Shown: positions 28,268 to 37,041 of the stretch, in pieces
How positions within the stretch are numbered: position 1 is the stretch's first letter
How the letters are laid out: each line of letters begins with the position of its first letter
Assembly: GCF_026107415.2 (NCBI RefSeq)
Contig: NZ_JAPCHX010000004.1
Span: forward strand, 434,001-498,000
Source of the DNA: Microbacterium sp. MPKO10
GTDB lineage: Bacteria > Actinomycetota > Actinomycetes > Actinomycetales > Microbacteriaceae
Reading direction: 5' to 3'
Length of the DNA: 64,000 bases
Position numbers and translations under genes: made by a program
The notes under the pieces: model-generated
What the model was told of the DNA's origin: nothing
The model's input: the letters and a program-made list of their open reading frames with translations, nothing else
The model's database searches: none

Positions 28268-28786
28268 TCAGCGCCCGGTGCCGGCGTGAACGACGGCGAC
28301 GTGGTCGGCGTCGAGCCCGAACGCCGTGTGCACGACGCGGGCCGCCTTCTCGAGGGTGTCGGCACGCGTGGTGACCGAGATGCGGATCTCACTGGTGGAG
28401 ATCATGTCGATGTTGATGTCGTTCTCGTACAGGGCCTCGAACAGCTTCGCCGAGACACCCGAGTTGGCGCGCATGCCGGCACCGACGAGCGCGAGCTTGC
28501 CGATCTGGTCGTCGTGCTGCAGCGCCGTGAAGCCGACCTCTTCCTGCTGGCTGCGCAGTGACTGAAGCACGCCCTGCGCCTGGTCTTTGGGCAGCGTGAA
28601 CGAAATGTCGGTCAGCCCGGTCGCCGCGGCCGACACGTTCTGCACGATCATGTCGACGTTGGCGTCGGTGCGCGCGACGATCTTGAAGATCTGCGCTGCC
28701 TTGCCTGGCACGTCGGGGATGCCGACGATCGTGATCTTGGCCTCACTGAGGTCTGTTGCGATTCCGGTGACGATCGGCTGTTCCAT
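28268..28786 (-). CDS. lysC: Aspartate kinase beta subunit from internal in-frame start
   Basis: Within lysC an ATG at 28786 is preceded by GAAGGAAGG seven bases upstream, an excellent ribosome site inside a coding region. Translation there gives a 172-residue protein beginning MEQPIVTGIATDLSEAKIT, made of the two ACT regulatory domains. In C. glutamicum and B. subtilis the beta subunit of aspartate kinase is produced by exactly such an in-frame internal start and assembles with alpha as the regulatory part. The position at the kinase/ACT boundary agrees with that precedent. Confidence 0.8.
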   Translation of the reverse strand: MEQPIVTGIATDLSEAKITIVGIPDVPGKAAQIFKIVARTDANVDMIVQNVSAAATGLTDISFTLPKDQAQGVLQSLRSQQEEVGFTALQHDDQIGKLALVGAGMRANSGVSAKLFEALYENDINIDMISTSEIRISVTTRADTLEKAARVVHTAFGLDADHVAVVHAGTGR

Positions 28787-29533
28787 GGAGTCGCCTTCCT
28801 TCGGATTGATGACGAGGGTTCCCTCATCGTTGCTGAAGCTGGAGCGGACGCGCAGTGTGACGCCGTGGCGGCGTGCATACTCGACGGCCCGGATGTAGAG
28901 GACCTTAGCCCCGGATGCTGCGAGTTCGAGCATCTCTTCGGCCGTGATCACGTCGATCTTGCGCGCGAGTGGAACGACGCGGGGGTCCATGGTGAAGATT
29001 CCGTCGACGTCTGTGTAGATCTCGCAGATGTCGGCGCCGAGCGCTGCGGCGAGCGCCACGGCCGTGGTGTCTGACCCGCCGCGTCCGAGGGTCGTGATCT
29101 CGCTGGTGTCCAGGTTGAAGCCCTGGAACCCGGCGACGATCGCGATGGCGCCGTCGTCAAGTGCCTCACGAATCCGCACCGGCGTGACGTCGACGATGCG
29201 GGCGGAGCCGTGCTGACCGTCGGTGATCATGCCGGCCTGCATGCCCGTGAACGAGCGTGCCTCGTATCCCATGCTCTTGATCGCCATTGCGAGAAGCGAC
29301 ATCGAGATGCGCTCTCCCGACGAGAGGAGCATGTCCATCTCACGCGGTGGCGGCATTGGTGTCACCGCGTTGGCGAGGTCAATCAGCTCATCTGTCGTGT
29401 CGCCCATTGCTGACACGGCGACGACAACATCGTTGCCTGCTTTGCGCGTGTCGACAATGCGTTTCGCGACACGCTTGACGCTCTCGGCATCAGAAACGGA
29501 CGAACCGCCGAACTTTTGGACAATAAGGCTCAC
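28268..29533 (-). CDS. lysC: Aspartate kinase (alpha subunit)
   Basis: Phosphorylates L-aspartate in the first step of the aspartate-family amino acid pathway. From a GTG at 29533 with GGGAG upstream it gives 421 residues, beginning SLIVQKFGGSSVSDAESVKR; frame codons continue upstream to 29734 but are not conserved in character. The kinase domain has the KFGGSS motif, LLSSGERISMSLLA and GRGGSDTTAVALAAALGADI. Two ACT domains follow from about residue 255 (ITIVGIPDVPGKAAQIFKIV; LALVGAGMRANSGVSAKLFE). The length and layout match the C. glutamicum enzyme, which is inhibited by lysine plus threonine. Upstream of asd in one operon. Confidence 0.97.
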   Translation of the reverse strand: MSLIVQKFGGSSVSDAESVKRVAKRIVDTRKAGNDVVVAVSAMGDTTDELIDLANAVTPMPPPREMDMLLSSGERISMSLLAMAIKSMGYEARSFTGMQAGMITDGQHGSARIVDVTPVRIREALDDGAIAIVAGFQGFNLDTSEITTLGRGGSDTTAVALAAALGADICEIYTDVDGIFTMDPRVVPLARKIDVITAEEMLELAASGAKVLYIRAVEYARRHGVTLRVRSSFSNDEGTLVINPKEGDSMEQPIVTGIATDLSEAKITIVGIPDVPGKAAQIFKIVARTDANVDMIVQNVSAAATGLTDISFTLPKDQAQGVLQSLRSQQEEVGFTALQHDDQIGKLALVGAGMRANSGVSAKLFEALYENDINIDMISTSEIRISVTTRADTLEKAARVVHTAFGLDADHVAVVHAGTGR

Positions 29534-29750
29534 GGAGTAACTCCCGGGGGTTGCAGTCAAGGCCCAACGCACTATTGTACGGCGACCCGTATTCCGACGC
29601 CCACATGTGACGTCCGCTAAACGCGCGTGTGCGCACGCGCGCGAGGCAGGGCCCTGGCGTGAACCCCTTCGTAATGCCAGCGGCCGTTTGGCTGTCGTCG
29701 AAACCGTTGACGCGCACCCGATGCGCGTGTTCACCCCGTAGCCGGGCGCC

Positions 29751-30704
29751 TCAATTGACTTCGCATCGAAGGGACTTACCTCTCAGCGCGCGCTCCCCTT
29801 CCTCGGCGGCCAGGCGCTGCAAGTTGTCTAGAGACTGATCGGAGTAGAACGCCGCGTGCGGAGTCAATATCACTGAGTCAAGCTGTCGCAGCGCTGAGTC
29901 CTCCTCCACCGGTTCAGTCTCAAAGACGTCGAGTGCGGCGCCGCCGAGTTTCTGCTGCGTGAGAGCCGCAATCAAGGCGGCAGTGTCGATGAGAGGCCCC
30001 CGCGAGGTGTTGACAATAACCGCACCGCGTTTCATCGTGTCGATCTCGCGCTCACCGATGACGTGATAATTTTGCGCCGTGAGCGGCGCGTGCAGTGAGA
30101 TGGCGTCTGCCTCTCGTAGCAGCCGATCGAGCGAGACTGGATTGATGCCGAGCCGCGCGAGATCGTCCGGATGGACGAACGGGTCATGCGCCCAGACCTG
30201 AAAACCGAACGCCTTGAGGCGAGTCGCGACGGCGCGTCCGATCCGACCTGTCCCGATGAGCCCGACGATGGTATTGGAGAAGGCGCGGATCGTACCGAGA
30301 TCGGGTGGTCGCACCCATCCCTCTCGGCGAATCGCCCTGTCATACATGGGCAGCTTTCTCAGGAGCGCAAGAAGTGCCGATGCGGCATGGTCCGCCACCG
30401 TGTCCGCTCCATAATCGGGCACGTTACAGACGGAGACGCCAAACGCATGTGCCGCTGCAACGTCGACGTTGTCGTAGCCGATTCCATATCTCACGACGGT
30501 GGCTCCCGGTCGCATCGATGCGAGCACGCGCTCTGTCATAGGGGCGAAGTTCACAAATGCGACTCGTGCTCCGACCACGGCATCTGCGGTCTCGTCCTCA
30601 GTGGTGCACTGATGGTCGGAGAATGAGACACCTAGGCGCTGAGCCATCGCACGCTCACGATCAACATTTCCGAACGCCTGATCCGTGACGACAACGTCGC
30701 TCAT
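29751..30704 (-). CDS. D-isomer specific 2-hydroxyacid dehydrogenase
   Basis: A 317-residue NAD(P)-dependent enzyme that interconverts 2-oxo and D-2-hydroxy acids. The cofactor fold shows VGLIGTGRIGRAVATRLKAF. The catalytic residues are Arg in VNTSRGPLIDTAAL, Glu in ALDVFETEP and His in LTPHAAFYSD. The N-terminus (MSDVVVTDQAFGNVDRERAM) and the sequence VRYGIGYDNVD place it in the phosphoglycerate dehydrogenase/CtBP-like group. It overlaps the FAH-family gene by 4 bases and is the last gene of the ten-gene operon. It may reduce or oxidise a 2-oxo acid formed by the aldolase or FAH enzyme. Confidence 0.93.
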   Translation of the reverse strand: MSDVVVTDQAFGNVDRERAMAQRLGVSFSDHQCTTEDETADAVVGARVAFVNFAPMTERVLASMRPGATVVRYGIGYDNVDVAAAHAFGVSVCNVPDYGADTVADHAASALLALLRKLPMYDRAIRREGWVRPPDLGTIRAFSNTIVGLIGTGRIGRAVATRLKAFGFQVWAHDPFVHPDDLARLGINPVSLDRLLREADAISLHAPLTAQNYHVIGEREIDTMKRGAVIVNTSRGPLIDTAALIAALTQQKLGGAALDVFETEPVEEDSALRQLDSVILTPHAAFYSDQSLDNLQRLAAEEGERALRGKSLRCEVN

Positions 30705-31897
30705 TCCGCCTCACCGCTCATCTGACCGGCTTCAGGACGAGTCGTCATAAGGCCACGTTCATGCAGGTTGGCATAGAGCGCACGAATTCCGAATGTCCAT
30801 TCTGCGGCCTCTTCCGACGGAATGACCACGTTCTCGAGTATCCCGAGCTCAGGCGCGGAGATTCGTACAACATCGCCTCGTTTGTGCGTGAACCCCTTGC
30901 CCGGTTCGCCCCTGTCTTTCGTGGGAGCAAACATCGTTCCCGTGAACAGAACCAGGCCGTCGGGGTACTGATGATGCCGACCGATGGCGTGCGAAATTAG
31001 ATCCTCAAAACTTCGGCTCATCTCGCCCACAGAACTCGTGTCATCGAGAGCAAAGCCGTCGTCACCACGAACATTGAGCGACACGACGAGTTGCCTGGCG
31101 CTGTCGATCGTAAAGTGGTCGTCGAAGAGTCGAATGAACGGACCTATCGCGCACGATGCGTTGTTGTCTTTGGCCTCTGTGAGGAGAAGTGCGCTGCGCC
31201 CCTCGAAGTCGCGGAGATTCACGTCGTTTCCCAGCGTGGCTCCGACTGCGGTGCCGTCCGAAGTCACGGCCAGAACCAGTTCAGGCTCAGGGTTGTTCCA
31301 CGTCGAGCGCCCGAGAACGCCAATGGGTGCTCCTGGGCCGACTGCGGAAAGAACAGGTGCTTTCGTGAAGATTTCAGGATCCGGGCCGATTCCCACTTCC
31401 AAATACTGCGACCAGAGCCCTTCGTCTATGAGGGCCTCTTTGAGCTGGGCCGCCTGGATGCTGCCGGGGACGATCGTACCGAGCGCCGCACCGATTTTCG
31501 TATTAACGCGTTCCCTGATGGATGCTGCTGCCCGGGCGTCCCCTGCAGCCTGCTCTTCGATCACGCGCTCCACCATGCTTCGGGCGAACGTCACACCCGC
31601 TGCCTTGATCGCGTGCAGATCGATTGGGGCGAGAAATCTGGCCCCCTGGGCGTTCTTCGTTCCTCGCACAACGTCCGCGAACTGCCATCTCCTTCGGCCC
31701 GCTGCACGCTGCACCACATCGAGTCGATCACGTCGTTCTAGCAGATCCGCCACAGTCGGCGCTATTGCCGTGAGGTCCACAACCTCATGTCCGCGTATCG
31801 CGACAACGCTCGGACCCCCATCCGCTGGGTCCACGACGCGTCCGACAAGATGCGCATTCTGACTGTCGACGGGTAAAAGTGAAGCTTCGGGATTCAT
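30701..31897 (-). CDS. Fumarylacetoacetate hydrolase (FAH) family protein
   Basis: A 398-residue member of the FAH superfamily, longer than the common 280-residue acylpyruvate hydrolases. The catalytic domain includes AAGVTFARSMVERVIEEQA, the metal ligands in NNPEPELVLAV, LGNDVNLRDFEGR and LLTEAKDNNASCAIGPF. The C-terminal part carries GDVVRISAPELGILENVV. FAH-family enzymes hydrolyse or dehydrate 2-oxo and 2,4-dioxo acids with Mg2+ or Mn2+. Long versions of this type occur in sugar-acid pathways, where they act on 2-keto-3-deoxy acids. Together with the RraA-type aldolase next to it, this suggests 2-oxo acid intermediates. The exact reaction is not determined. Confidence 0.88.
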   Translation of the reverse strand: MNPEASLLPVDSQNAHLVGRVVDPADGGPSVVAIRGHEVVDLTAIAPTVADLLERRDRLDVVQRAAGRRRWQFADVVRGTKNAQGARFLAPIDLHAIKAAGVTFARSMVERVIEEQAAGDARAAASIRERVNTKIGAALGTIVPGSIQAAQLKEALIDEGLWSQYLEVGIGPDPEIFTKAPVLSAVGPGAPIGVLGRSTWNNPEPELVLAVTSDGTAVGATLGNDVNLRDFEGRSALLLTEAKDNNASCAIGPFIRLFDDHFTIDSARQLVVSLNVRGDDGFALDDTSSVGEMSRSFEDLISHAIGRHHQYPDGLVLFTGTMFAPTKDRGEPGKGFTHKRGDVVRISAPELGILENVVIPSEEAAEWTFGIRALYANLHERGLMTTRPEAGQMSGEAE

Positions 31898-31926
31898 AGA
31901 CGAGTCTTTCGTAATCGGTGAGGCAT

Positions 31927-31954
31927 CACCCGCCGAGCCTCAGCCCGGCGGGTG
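31927..31954 (-). terminator. 9-bp stem-loop between RraA-type and FAH genes
   Basis: CACCCGCCG (31927-31935) and CGGCGGGTG (31946-31954) form a perfect stem in the 63-base gap between two genes of the same operon. No T-run follows. It may attenuate or process the transcript, lowering expression of the last two genes. Confidence 0.45.
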
Positions 31955-31960
31955 TGCCGA

Positions 31961-32731
31961 TCAAACTTCGGAAAAGTAAGCTTCGATCGCCTCGATATCG
32001 ACAGTCGAATCGCTTCTCTTTCCCAGGCTCGCGTAGTGCTGCTTGCGTGCCCGCATGTCTGCTAGAAGAATTGCACGCGCGTGCGTAGCGACTTCATGGG
32101 CAACATGCGCGGGAACGACGACGACGCCATCGTCGTCCGCGCCAACGATGTCGCCAGGGTTCACTTGGACTCCCCCGCACGCGATCGTCGTCTGTGTCTC
32201 GATCGCCTGAATGCGTCCGGGGATAATCGTCCGGCCGCGATGACGAGCCACGACGGGGCTGCGCTGCGCAGCGACTTCACCCGTGTCGCGGCAGTATCCG
32301 TCAGTGATGATGCCGACAGCACCGCCGAGCACCGCTGCCATGGCATTCTCCGACCCCCAGAACCCGACCTCGGGGCCTCCCCCGGCATCCATGACGATGA
32401 CGTGACCTGGCTTCAGGTCATCCGGAAGTCGAGCGTGTGACGTCTCGGCAAACCATCGACCGTGCGCATTGACGATGTCTTCAGTGCTGTCAAGCTTCCA
32501 CATCGGCTTGTTCGAGGGAACACAGCGAATAGTCGCGGCTTCTCCCCAGAAGGTCATGCCCAACCAAAGTGGGCGTACTTCGCGGTCCATGAGGCCGATG
32601 TTGAAGTATCCGATGCCGTCGAGTGCATCGACAACGTCGCAGACGCGCAGATGCTGGTACAGGCTGCTGAGGTTGTCCGGGTCTGCCTTGTCGTACTGGA
32701 TGCTGTTGGGGCTGGCCTGAGTGGTGGTCAT
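31961..32731 (-). CDS. RraA-family aldolase/decarboxylase-like protein
   Basis: A 256-residue protein of the RraA/HMG-CHA aldolase family, from the ATG at 32731 with AGGAAAA upstream. The core carries the metal/pyruvate-binding signature GGAVGIITDGYCRDTGEV, preceded by GGPEVGFWGSENAMAAVLG and followed by VNPGDIVGADDDGVVVVPA. Characterised metal-dependent members cleave 4-hydroxy-4-methyl-2-oxoglutarate or 4-carboxy-4-hydroxy-2-oxoadipate to pyruvate or oxaloacetate; others regulate RNase E. In this catabolic setting an aldolase or oxaloacetate decarboxylase role is more likely. The first 50 residues (YQHLRVCDVVDALDGIGY) fit the family. Confidence 0.88.
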   Translation of the reverse strand: MTTTQASPNSIQYDKADPDNLSSLYQHLRVCDVVDALDGIGYFNIGLMDREVRPLWLGMTFWGEAATIRCVPSNKPMWKLDSTEDIVNAHGRWFAETSHARLPDDLKPGHVIVMDAGGGPEVGFWGSENAMAAVLGGAVGIITDGYCRDTGEVAAQRSPVVARHRGRTIIPGRIQAIETQTTIACGGVQVNPGDIVGADDDGVVVVPAHVAHEVATHARAILLADMRARKQHYASLGKRSDSTVDIEAIEAYFSEV

Positions 32732-32755
32732 TGTTTTTCCTGCTTTCACTGAACT

Positions 32756-32763
32756 GACTATTG
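32756..32763. promoter_or_regulatory. Candidate regulator half-site upstream of the RraA-type gene
   Basis: GACTATTG, the arm sequence of the inverted repeat in the gntR promoter region (39816-39823), recurs here 25 bases upstream of the RraA-type start codon, within the 55-base gap after the amidohydrolase gene. It could be an internal GntR site. A chance match cannot be excluded. Confidence 0.25.
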
Positions 32764-32786
32764 ACGATCCGTAGCTTTTATGGCGC

Positions 32787-33677
32787 TCATTTCACGCCGG
32801 ACTCTGCACGACTCACCTCCTGATCAACAACAGATGTGCGGAGCGCGTACCAGCGTTCTGCTGTGCCGCCGCTCAGAGCATCGAGCTCTGTCTCGCTCGG
32901 GGCACGTGCTGAGACAAGAGCGCTCAGGTCTCGCCAGGTCTTGCCGTAGGTCTGCCGGTGCAGAATGACCGGCCAATTGCTGGCGAGCATCAGACGCTCG
33001 GCCCCGAAGCTGCTCAGAGCTTGGTCGATAAATGGTGTCAGAGCCTGTGCGTCCCACTCACGCCACGAGCTCAGCACATCAATCCCTATGGACACCTTCA
33101 TGGCGACGTTCTCGCACGCCGCGAGTCGCTCGATGTTCGCCGCCCACAGCTCTCGATCGCCGGATTCCACCGGGGGGCGGCCCAGATGATCGACCACGAT
33201 CCGCAGCTCCGGCACCGCGCGGGCGAGCGTGGTCACCGCCAGTGTCTGCTCCGGAGTTACGGGAACCACATCCCAGGCGAGTCCCCGTGTCGAGAGTTCA
33301 CGGAAGAGCGCGAGGACGTCGGAGCGCTGCAACCAGTCGAGCGGCTCTCGCGCGATAAGGCAGCGGACGCCGCACTGCCGAGGTACGTCTTGACGGTTGA
33401 GTTCATCAAGCGCTTCGCTCCCCCTCGATATCGGCAACCAGGTGATGACTCCCCCTGTACGATCGTGTCGAGCGTATGCGGCGAGTCGGTCGTTCTCCGC
33501 GGGTTCGTCGACCGACTGCACCAGTACGGTTGCGTCGACTCCGACCGCGTCGAGCTCCGGGACAAGATCGTCTGGGCCGAAATCTCGTTCGAGTGCACGA
33601 TGCTCTGCGTTGCGCCACGGCTGCTCCTGTGCCGCAGTACGCCAGTAATGGTGGTGGGCGTCGATGACGCGGGCCAT
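32787..33677 (-). CDS. Amidohydrolase family 2 protein (lactonase-like)
   Basis: A 296-residue TIM-barrel hydrolase of the amidohydrolase_2 family, from the ATG at 33677 (AAAGGA upstream); upstream codons in frame overlap the enoyl-CoA hydratase gene. The start MARVIDAHHHYWR resembles L-fuconolactonase and 2-pyrone-4,6-dicarboxylate lactonase. Other elements are VVPVTPEQTLAVTTLARAVP, IVVDHLGRPPV (conserved His) and ERLMLASNWPV. In that last motif most lactonases have Gly/Ser-Asp, and here SNWP is seen, as in fuconolactonases. It probably opens a sugar or carboxylic lactone. It starts one base after the hydratase stop, so it belongs to the operon. Confidence 0.87.
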   Translation of the reverse strand: MARVIDAHHHYWRTAAQEQPWRNAEHRALERDFGPDDLVPELDAVGVDATVLVQSVDEPAENDRLAAYARHDRTGGVITWLPISRGSEALDELNRQDVPRQCGVRCLIAREPLDWLQRSDVLALFRELSTRGLAWDVVPVTPEQTLAVTTLARAVPELRIVVDHLGRPPVESGDRELWAANIERLAACENVAMKVSIGIDVLSSWREWDAQALTPFIDQALSSFGAERLMLASNWPVILHRQTYGKTWRDLSALVSARAPSETELDALSGGTAERWYALRTSVVDQEVSRAESGVK

Positions 33678-33678
33678 C

Positions 33679-34455
33679 TCAATATCCTTTCCAATGAGGA
33701 TGCCTGTGCTCGAGGAACGCACTGACACCTTCCATGAAGTCGTCGCTTCCGTAACAGGAACGCAGGAGATCCTCGTCGTCAACGTCGCCAGAGCTCAGCC
33801 TCCGATCAAGTGCTTTGAGCGCGGCGAGGGAGCGCGGAGCCGAGCGGCGTATTCCTCGGATGACAGTCTCGACTCGGTCGTGGAGTTGATCCTCTTCGAC
33901 GCTATCGAGCACGAATCCGCTTGCGAGCAGATCATCGGCAGAAACGAGCGCCGCGGTTAGCAGCATCGAGAGTGTGCGCGCGGAGCCGAGGCGATCTCGC
34001 AGCCGTGCAAAGACAGCGCCCGGAAGGCAGTTGCCCAGTGTGCGAACGATGGGGGCTCCGAACCGCGCGCTGCGGTCCGCGACGATGATGTCACACATGA
34101 CAGCAATGGCTAGGCCGGCCCCGACCGCCGTACCGTGAACTTCCGCGATGGTGGGCACGGCGAGGCCGTCGAGCTTGCCGAGAATTCGACCAACACGTCG
34201 CTCGTACTCAATGCCATCGTCTGCCGACGCGAATTCAGCGAACTGGGAGATATCCGTCCCTGCCGCGAAGCCGTCGGCCGCGGTTCCCGTGATGACGAGA
34301 GCGCGCAGATTCTCGTGTCGTGACAGCTCATCAAGATGCGCCTCAAGCTGCTCATACATTTCCCAGGTCAAGGCATTCCGCTTGCCCGGGTTCGACAAGA
34401 CAATCCGGGCGCAACCCTTATCGAAGCTCAGGGTGACCTCCGCTCGCGCGGTCAT
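33679..34455 (-). CDS. Enoyl-CoA hydratase/isomerase (crotonase) family protein
   Basis: A 258-residue crotonase-fold protein. The oxyanion-hole segments are ITGTAADGFAAGTDISQFAE and AEVHGTAVGAGLAIAVMCDI, and the active-site region is IVRTLGNCLPGAVFARLRDR. Crotonases hydrate enoyl-CoA or catalyse isomerisation, C-C cleavage or thioester hydrolysis. In the second catalytic segment, the Glu usual in hydratases is not evident, so the reaction may differ. The gene overlaps the CoA-transferase gene by 4 bases, which fits a CoA-thioester step that follows activation by the transferase. Confidence 0.88.
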   Translation of the reverse strand: MTARAEVTLSFDKGCARIVLSNPGKRNALTWEMYEQLEAHLDELSRHENLRALVITGTAADGFAAGTDISQFAEFASADDGIEYERRVGRILGKLDGLAVPTIAEVHGTAVGAGLAIAVMCDIIVADRSARFGAPIVRTLGNCLPGAVFARLRDRLGSARTLSMLLTAALVSADDLLASGFVLDSVEEDQLHDRVETVIRGIRRSAPRSLAALKALDRRLSSGDVDDEDLLRSCYGSDDFMEGVSAFLEHRHPHWKGY

Positions 34456-35645
34456 AGCGCTCCCCCGGCGTCGTCGCGTTCCCCCTTGAGCAGGTCATCG
34501 TCATCTTGACCGAGCAACGGGGCCGCGGTGCGGATCGTTGTGGGCGTGCCGTAGAGCTTGATCGGGGATCCCAGCACTGCGACGTCACCCTCAACTGGAT
34601 GCTTCAGTGTGGCGACCATGTCACGCGCTCTCACGTGCTCATCGCGAGTGAGCACATACTTGTAGTCCCTGATCGCGCCGGCGGGAACGCCAGTGGCCAA
34701 GAGGGTTTCCACCCACTCATCGGTTGTGCGCCCGATCAGGAGCGCTTCAAGATCCGCGGCCAGTTCGTCTCGATGGTCCATGCGTGCGTTGTTGTCGATG
34801 TACCGCTGATCACGGATCAGGTAAGGAGCGTCAAGAGCATTGCAGAGTAACCTCCAGAGCTTCTCGTTATTCGCCCCCACCGTGACGTAGCCGTCGGCGG
34901 TCTTCAGCGCTTGGTAAGGAGCTGACATCCTGTTCGCTGATCCGAGTGGTTCTGGGCTCTCACCGGTTGACCAGAACTCAGTTGATTCCCACACGCTCAT
35001 CGCCAGTGCTGATTCGAAGAGGGACGTCTCCAGGTACTGTCCCTCTCCATCACGGTCCCTCGCTCGTAGAGCGGAAAGCACGCCAATCGTGCAGAACATG
35101 CCTGCACCGAGGTCCGCGATCGGAATGGCAGATTTCATCGGTCGGCCACCGGGCTCACCCATCACGCTCATCACACCCGTCATGGCCTGCGCGATCAGGT
35201 CATAACCCGGATAGCTCGAGTAGGGACCGCTTTGCCCGAATCCGGAGATACTCGCATAGACGATCAGCGGGTTGGCAGCTCGGACGGCGTCATACCCAAC
35301 GCCGAGCCGAGCCGCCACTCCGGGCCGAAAGTTCTCTATGACCACGTCGGCTGTTTCGACGAGCTCAAAGAACTGGCGCAGACCGTCCGCCGATTTCAAG
35401 TCGATGCGCACACTGCGCTTATTGCGATTGAGCGACAGGAAGGCACGAGAATCGTCACCGACGACCGAGTATCCCCAGGATTTCCGTGTTTGGTCACCGT
35501 GAGCAGGGTTCTCCACTTTGATCACGTCTGCGCCGCAATCGGCGAGCATCATCGTGCAGAAGGGACCCGACATCACTTGGGTGAGATCAAGGACACGGAT
35601 GCCGTCGAGCGCTGATGCCCTCGGTGATCCATCGGTGGCGTTCAC
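34452..35645 (-). CDS. CaiB/BaiF-family (type III) CoA-transferase
   Basis: A 397-residue type III CoA-transferase, which moves CoA between carboxylic acids. It opens LDGIRVLDLTQVMSGPFCTM and contains ADCGADVIKVENPAHGDQTR. The catalytic Asp is most likely in IPIADLGAGMFC, and GQYLETSLFESALAMSVWES follows. The CoA-binding region includes NRNKRSVRIDLKS. Its presence means that a free acid is activated to a thioester in this pathway. It lies 45 bases downstream of the substrate-binding protein gene and overlaps the crotonase gene. Confidence 0.93.
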   Translation of the reverse strand: MNATDGSPRASALDGIRVLDLTQVMSGPFCTMMLADCGADVIKVENPAHGDQTRKSWGYSVVGDDSRAFLSLNRNKRSVRIDLKSADGLRQFFELVETADVVIENFRPGVAARLGVGYDAVRAANPLIVYASISGFGQSGPYSSYPGYDLIAQAMTGVMSVMGEPGGRPMKSAIPIADLGAGMFCTIGVLSALRARDRDGEGQYLETSLFESALAMSVWESTEFWSTGESPEPLGSANRMSAPYQALKTADGYVTVGANNEKLWRLLCNALDAPYLIRDQRYIDNNARMDHRDELAADLEALLIGRTTDEWVETLLATGVPAGAIRDYKYVLTRDEHVRARDMVATLKHPVEGDVAVLGSPIKLYGTPTTIRTAAPLLGQDDDDLLKGERDDAGGAL

Positions 35646-35690
35646 GTATTTGCTCCTCTGTGTCGTACGTCGTCTCGAGATGATCCGGAC

Positions 35691-37025
35691 TTAGGTGCCC
35701 AGGCTCGAATTGGCTTCCGAGAAGAATTGCTTGACGGCATCCTCGACCGTGCTCTTGCCAAATGACACGTCCTCGTATGCACGTTTGAAAGATGATTCGA
35801 ACGTTGCCTGGTAGCCCGGAGGGAAGACGATTGCCTGCGGATCGCTCTCGACAATCTGCTTATACAGCTCGAGCTCATGCTTCTTCGTCGGCGTCAGGCT
35901 GTCGTCGGCGATCAGCGCTTCAAGCACCTTGGTATTGGTCGGTGCGCCGTTGTCGGCGGCGAACGCCTTGCCTGCTTCTAGGTCGTTCGTGAAGAAGTCG
36001 ATGAACGCGGCTGCCGTCGGAACGTTGTCACATGAGACGGGAATCGCGAATCCTGACGGATATAGCGCATTGCCCGACCCCGCTGGACCGCTCGGGAACG
36101 GAATCGTCGTCATCTCCTGTCCCTCGCCCTGACCTTCGAGCGTCTCTGTCGCCGGCGTGAGTGCATTGCCGGGAATCGTGTCAGACATGACTTCTCCTGT
36201 CGCGAAGAAGCCCTGGTCCGGCCCGGTCGGTTCCTCTGCTGTACGAGCAGCGGGCATTGTCACACCGGCCTTGCGCACGGTCTCCCACATGTTCCAGTAC
36301 TCAGTGAGATCTTGCTCAGTAAATCCGAGCTTCCCTTCGTCGTTGAAGAGAGACTTGCCGTTGGCGAGAGTCCATCCGATGAAGAAGTTCGGGCGGCCGC
36401 CGTTGCTGTCGATCGCCCGCACACCTTCGGGGAGGCTCTCTTGCGCCTCGGTCAGGTACGACATGTAGTCGTCCCAGTCGTAGCCTTCTTCCGGCAGACC
36501 AACTCCAGCTTCGTCGGCCAACGTCGTGTTGATGCCGACGGCGTCATAAGCGGCACCGTACGGAAGGAAATAGAGCTTTCCGTCCGTTCCTCGCCCGTTG
36601 TCGAGAACCGACTTAGGAATGTCGCTGACGTCGATGGCTCCCGACTCGATCATGGGGTCGAGCGGCATCAGCAGATCGTTCTTCGTGTAGTCGTTGACCT
36701 GGCGACCCTGCAGCTGCACGGCGCACGGAAGACTCTGACTTGCGGCCTGAACGTTCAGCTTGTCAAAGTATTTACTGAAATCCGCCGTCGCCTGCCCGTC
36801 GACCTTCACTCCATCGTTTTGAGCCGTGAACAGATCGATCACTGCATTGGTCTTCGCAGATCGTGCTTCTCCGCCCCACCACGCGACAGCGATTTGACCG
36901 CTCACGTCGCCAGTGCCGTCTTGCGAGTCGCCTCCTGCCCCTTCGGCCCCGCCGCTGCATGCTGCCAGCGTCAGCGCAAGTCCGGCGGCCGCGGCAATGC
37001 CGCTGCTCCGTCGTATCCACTTCAT
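35691..37025 (-). CDS. Carbohydrate-type ABC transporter substrate-binding lipoprotein (family 1)
   Basis: A 444-residue lipoprotein with signal MKWIRRSSGIAAAAGLALTL and lipobox LAAC, then a Gly/Ser/Asp-rich linker. The mature part has family-1 features: IAVWWGGEARSAKTNAVIDL, PYGAAYDAVGINTTLADEAG, DWDDYMSYLTEAQES and YPSGFAIPVSCDNVPTAAAF. These receptors bind mono- or oligosaccharides, polyols or sugar acids. AGAAAGG precedes the ATG. It follows the two permease genes, a less common order. No ATPase gene is in the cluster; a shared MsiK-type ATPase elsewhere would be expected, as in other actinobacteria. Confidence 0.93.
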   Translation of the reverse strand: MKWIRRSSGIAAAAGLALTLAACSGGAEGAGGDSQDGTGDVSGQIAVAWWGGEARSAKTNAVIDLFTAQNDGVKVDGQATADFSKYFDKLNVQAASQSLPCAVQLQGRQVNDYTKNDLLMPLDPMIESGAIDVSDIPKSVLDNGRGTDGKLYFLPYGAAYDAVGINTTLADEAGVGLPEEGYDWDDYMSYLTEAQESLPEGVRAIDSNGGRPNFFIGWTLANGKSLFNDEGKLGFTEQDLTEYWNMWETVRKAGVTMPAARTAEEPTGPDQGFFATGEVMSDTIPGNALTPATETLEGQGEGQEMTTIPFPSGPAGSGNALYPSGFAIPVSCDNVPTAAAFIDFFTNDLEAGKAFAADNGAPTNTKVLEALIADDSLTPTKKHELELYKQIVESDPQAIVFPPGYQATFESSFKRAYEDVSFGKSTVEDAVKQFFSEANSSLGT

Positions 37026-37041
37026 TGTGCTTACCTTTCTG

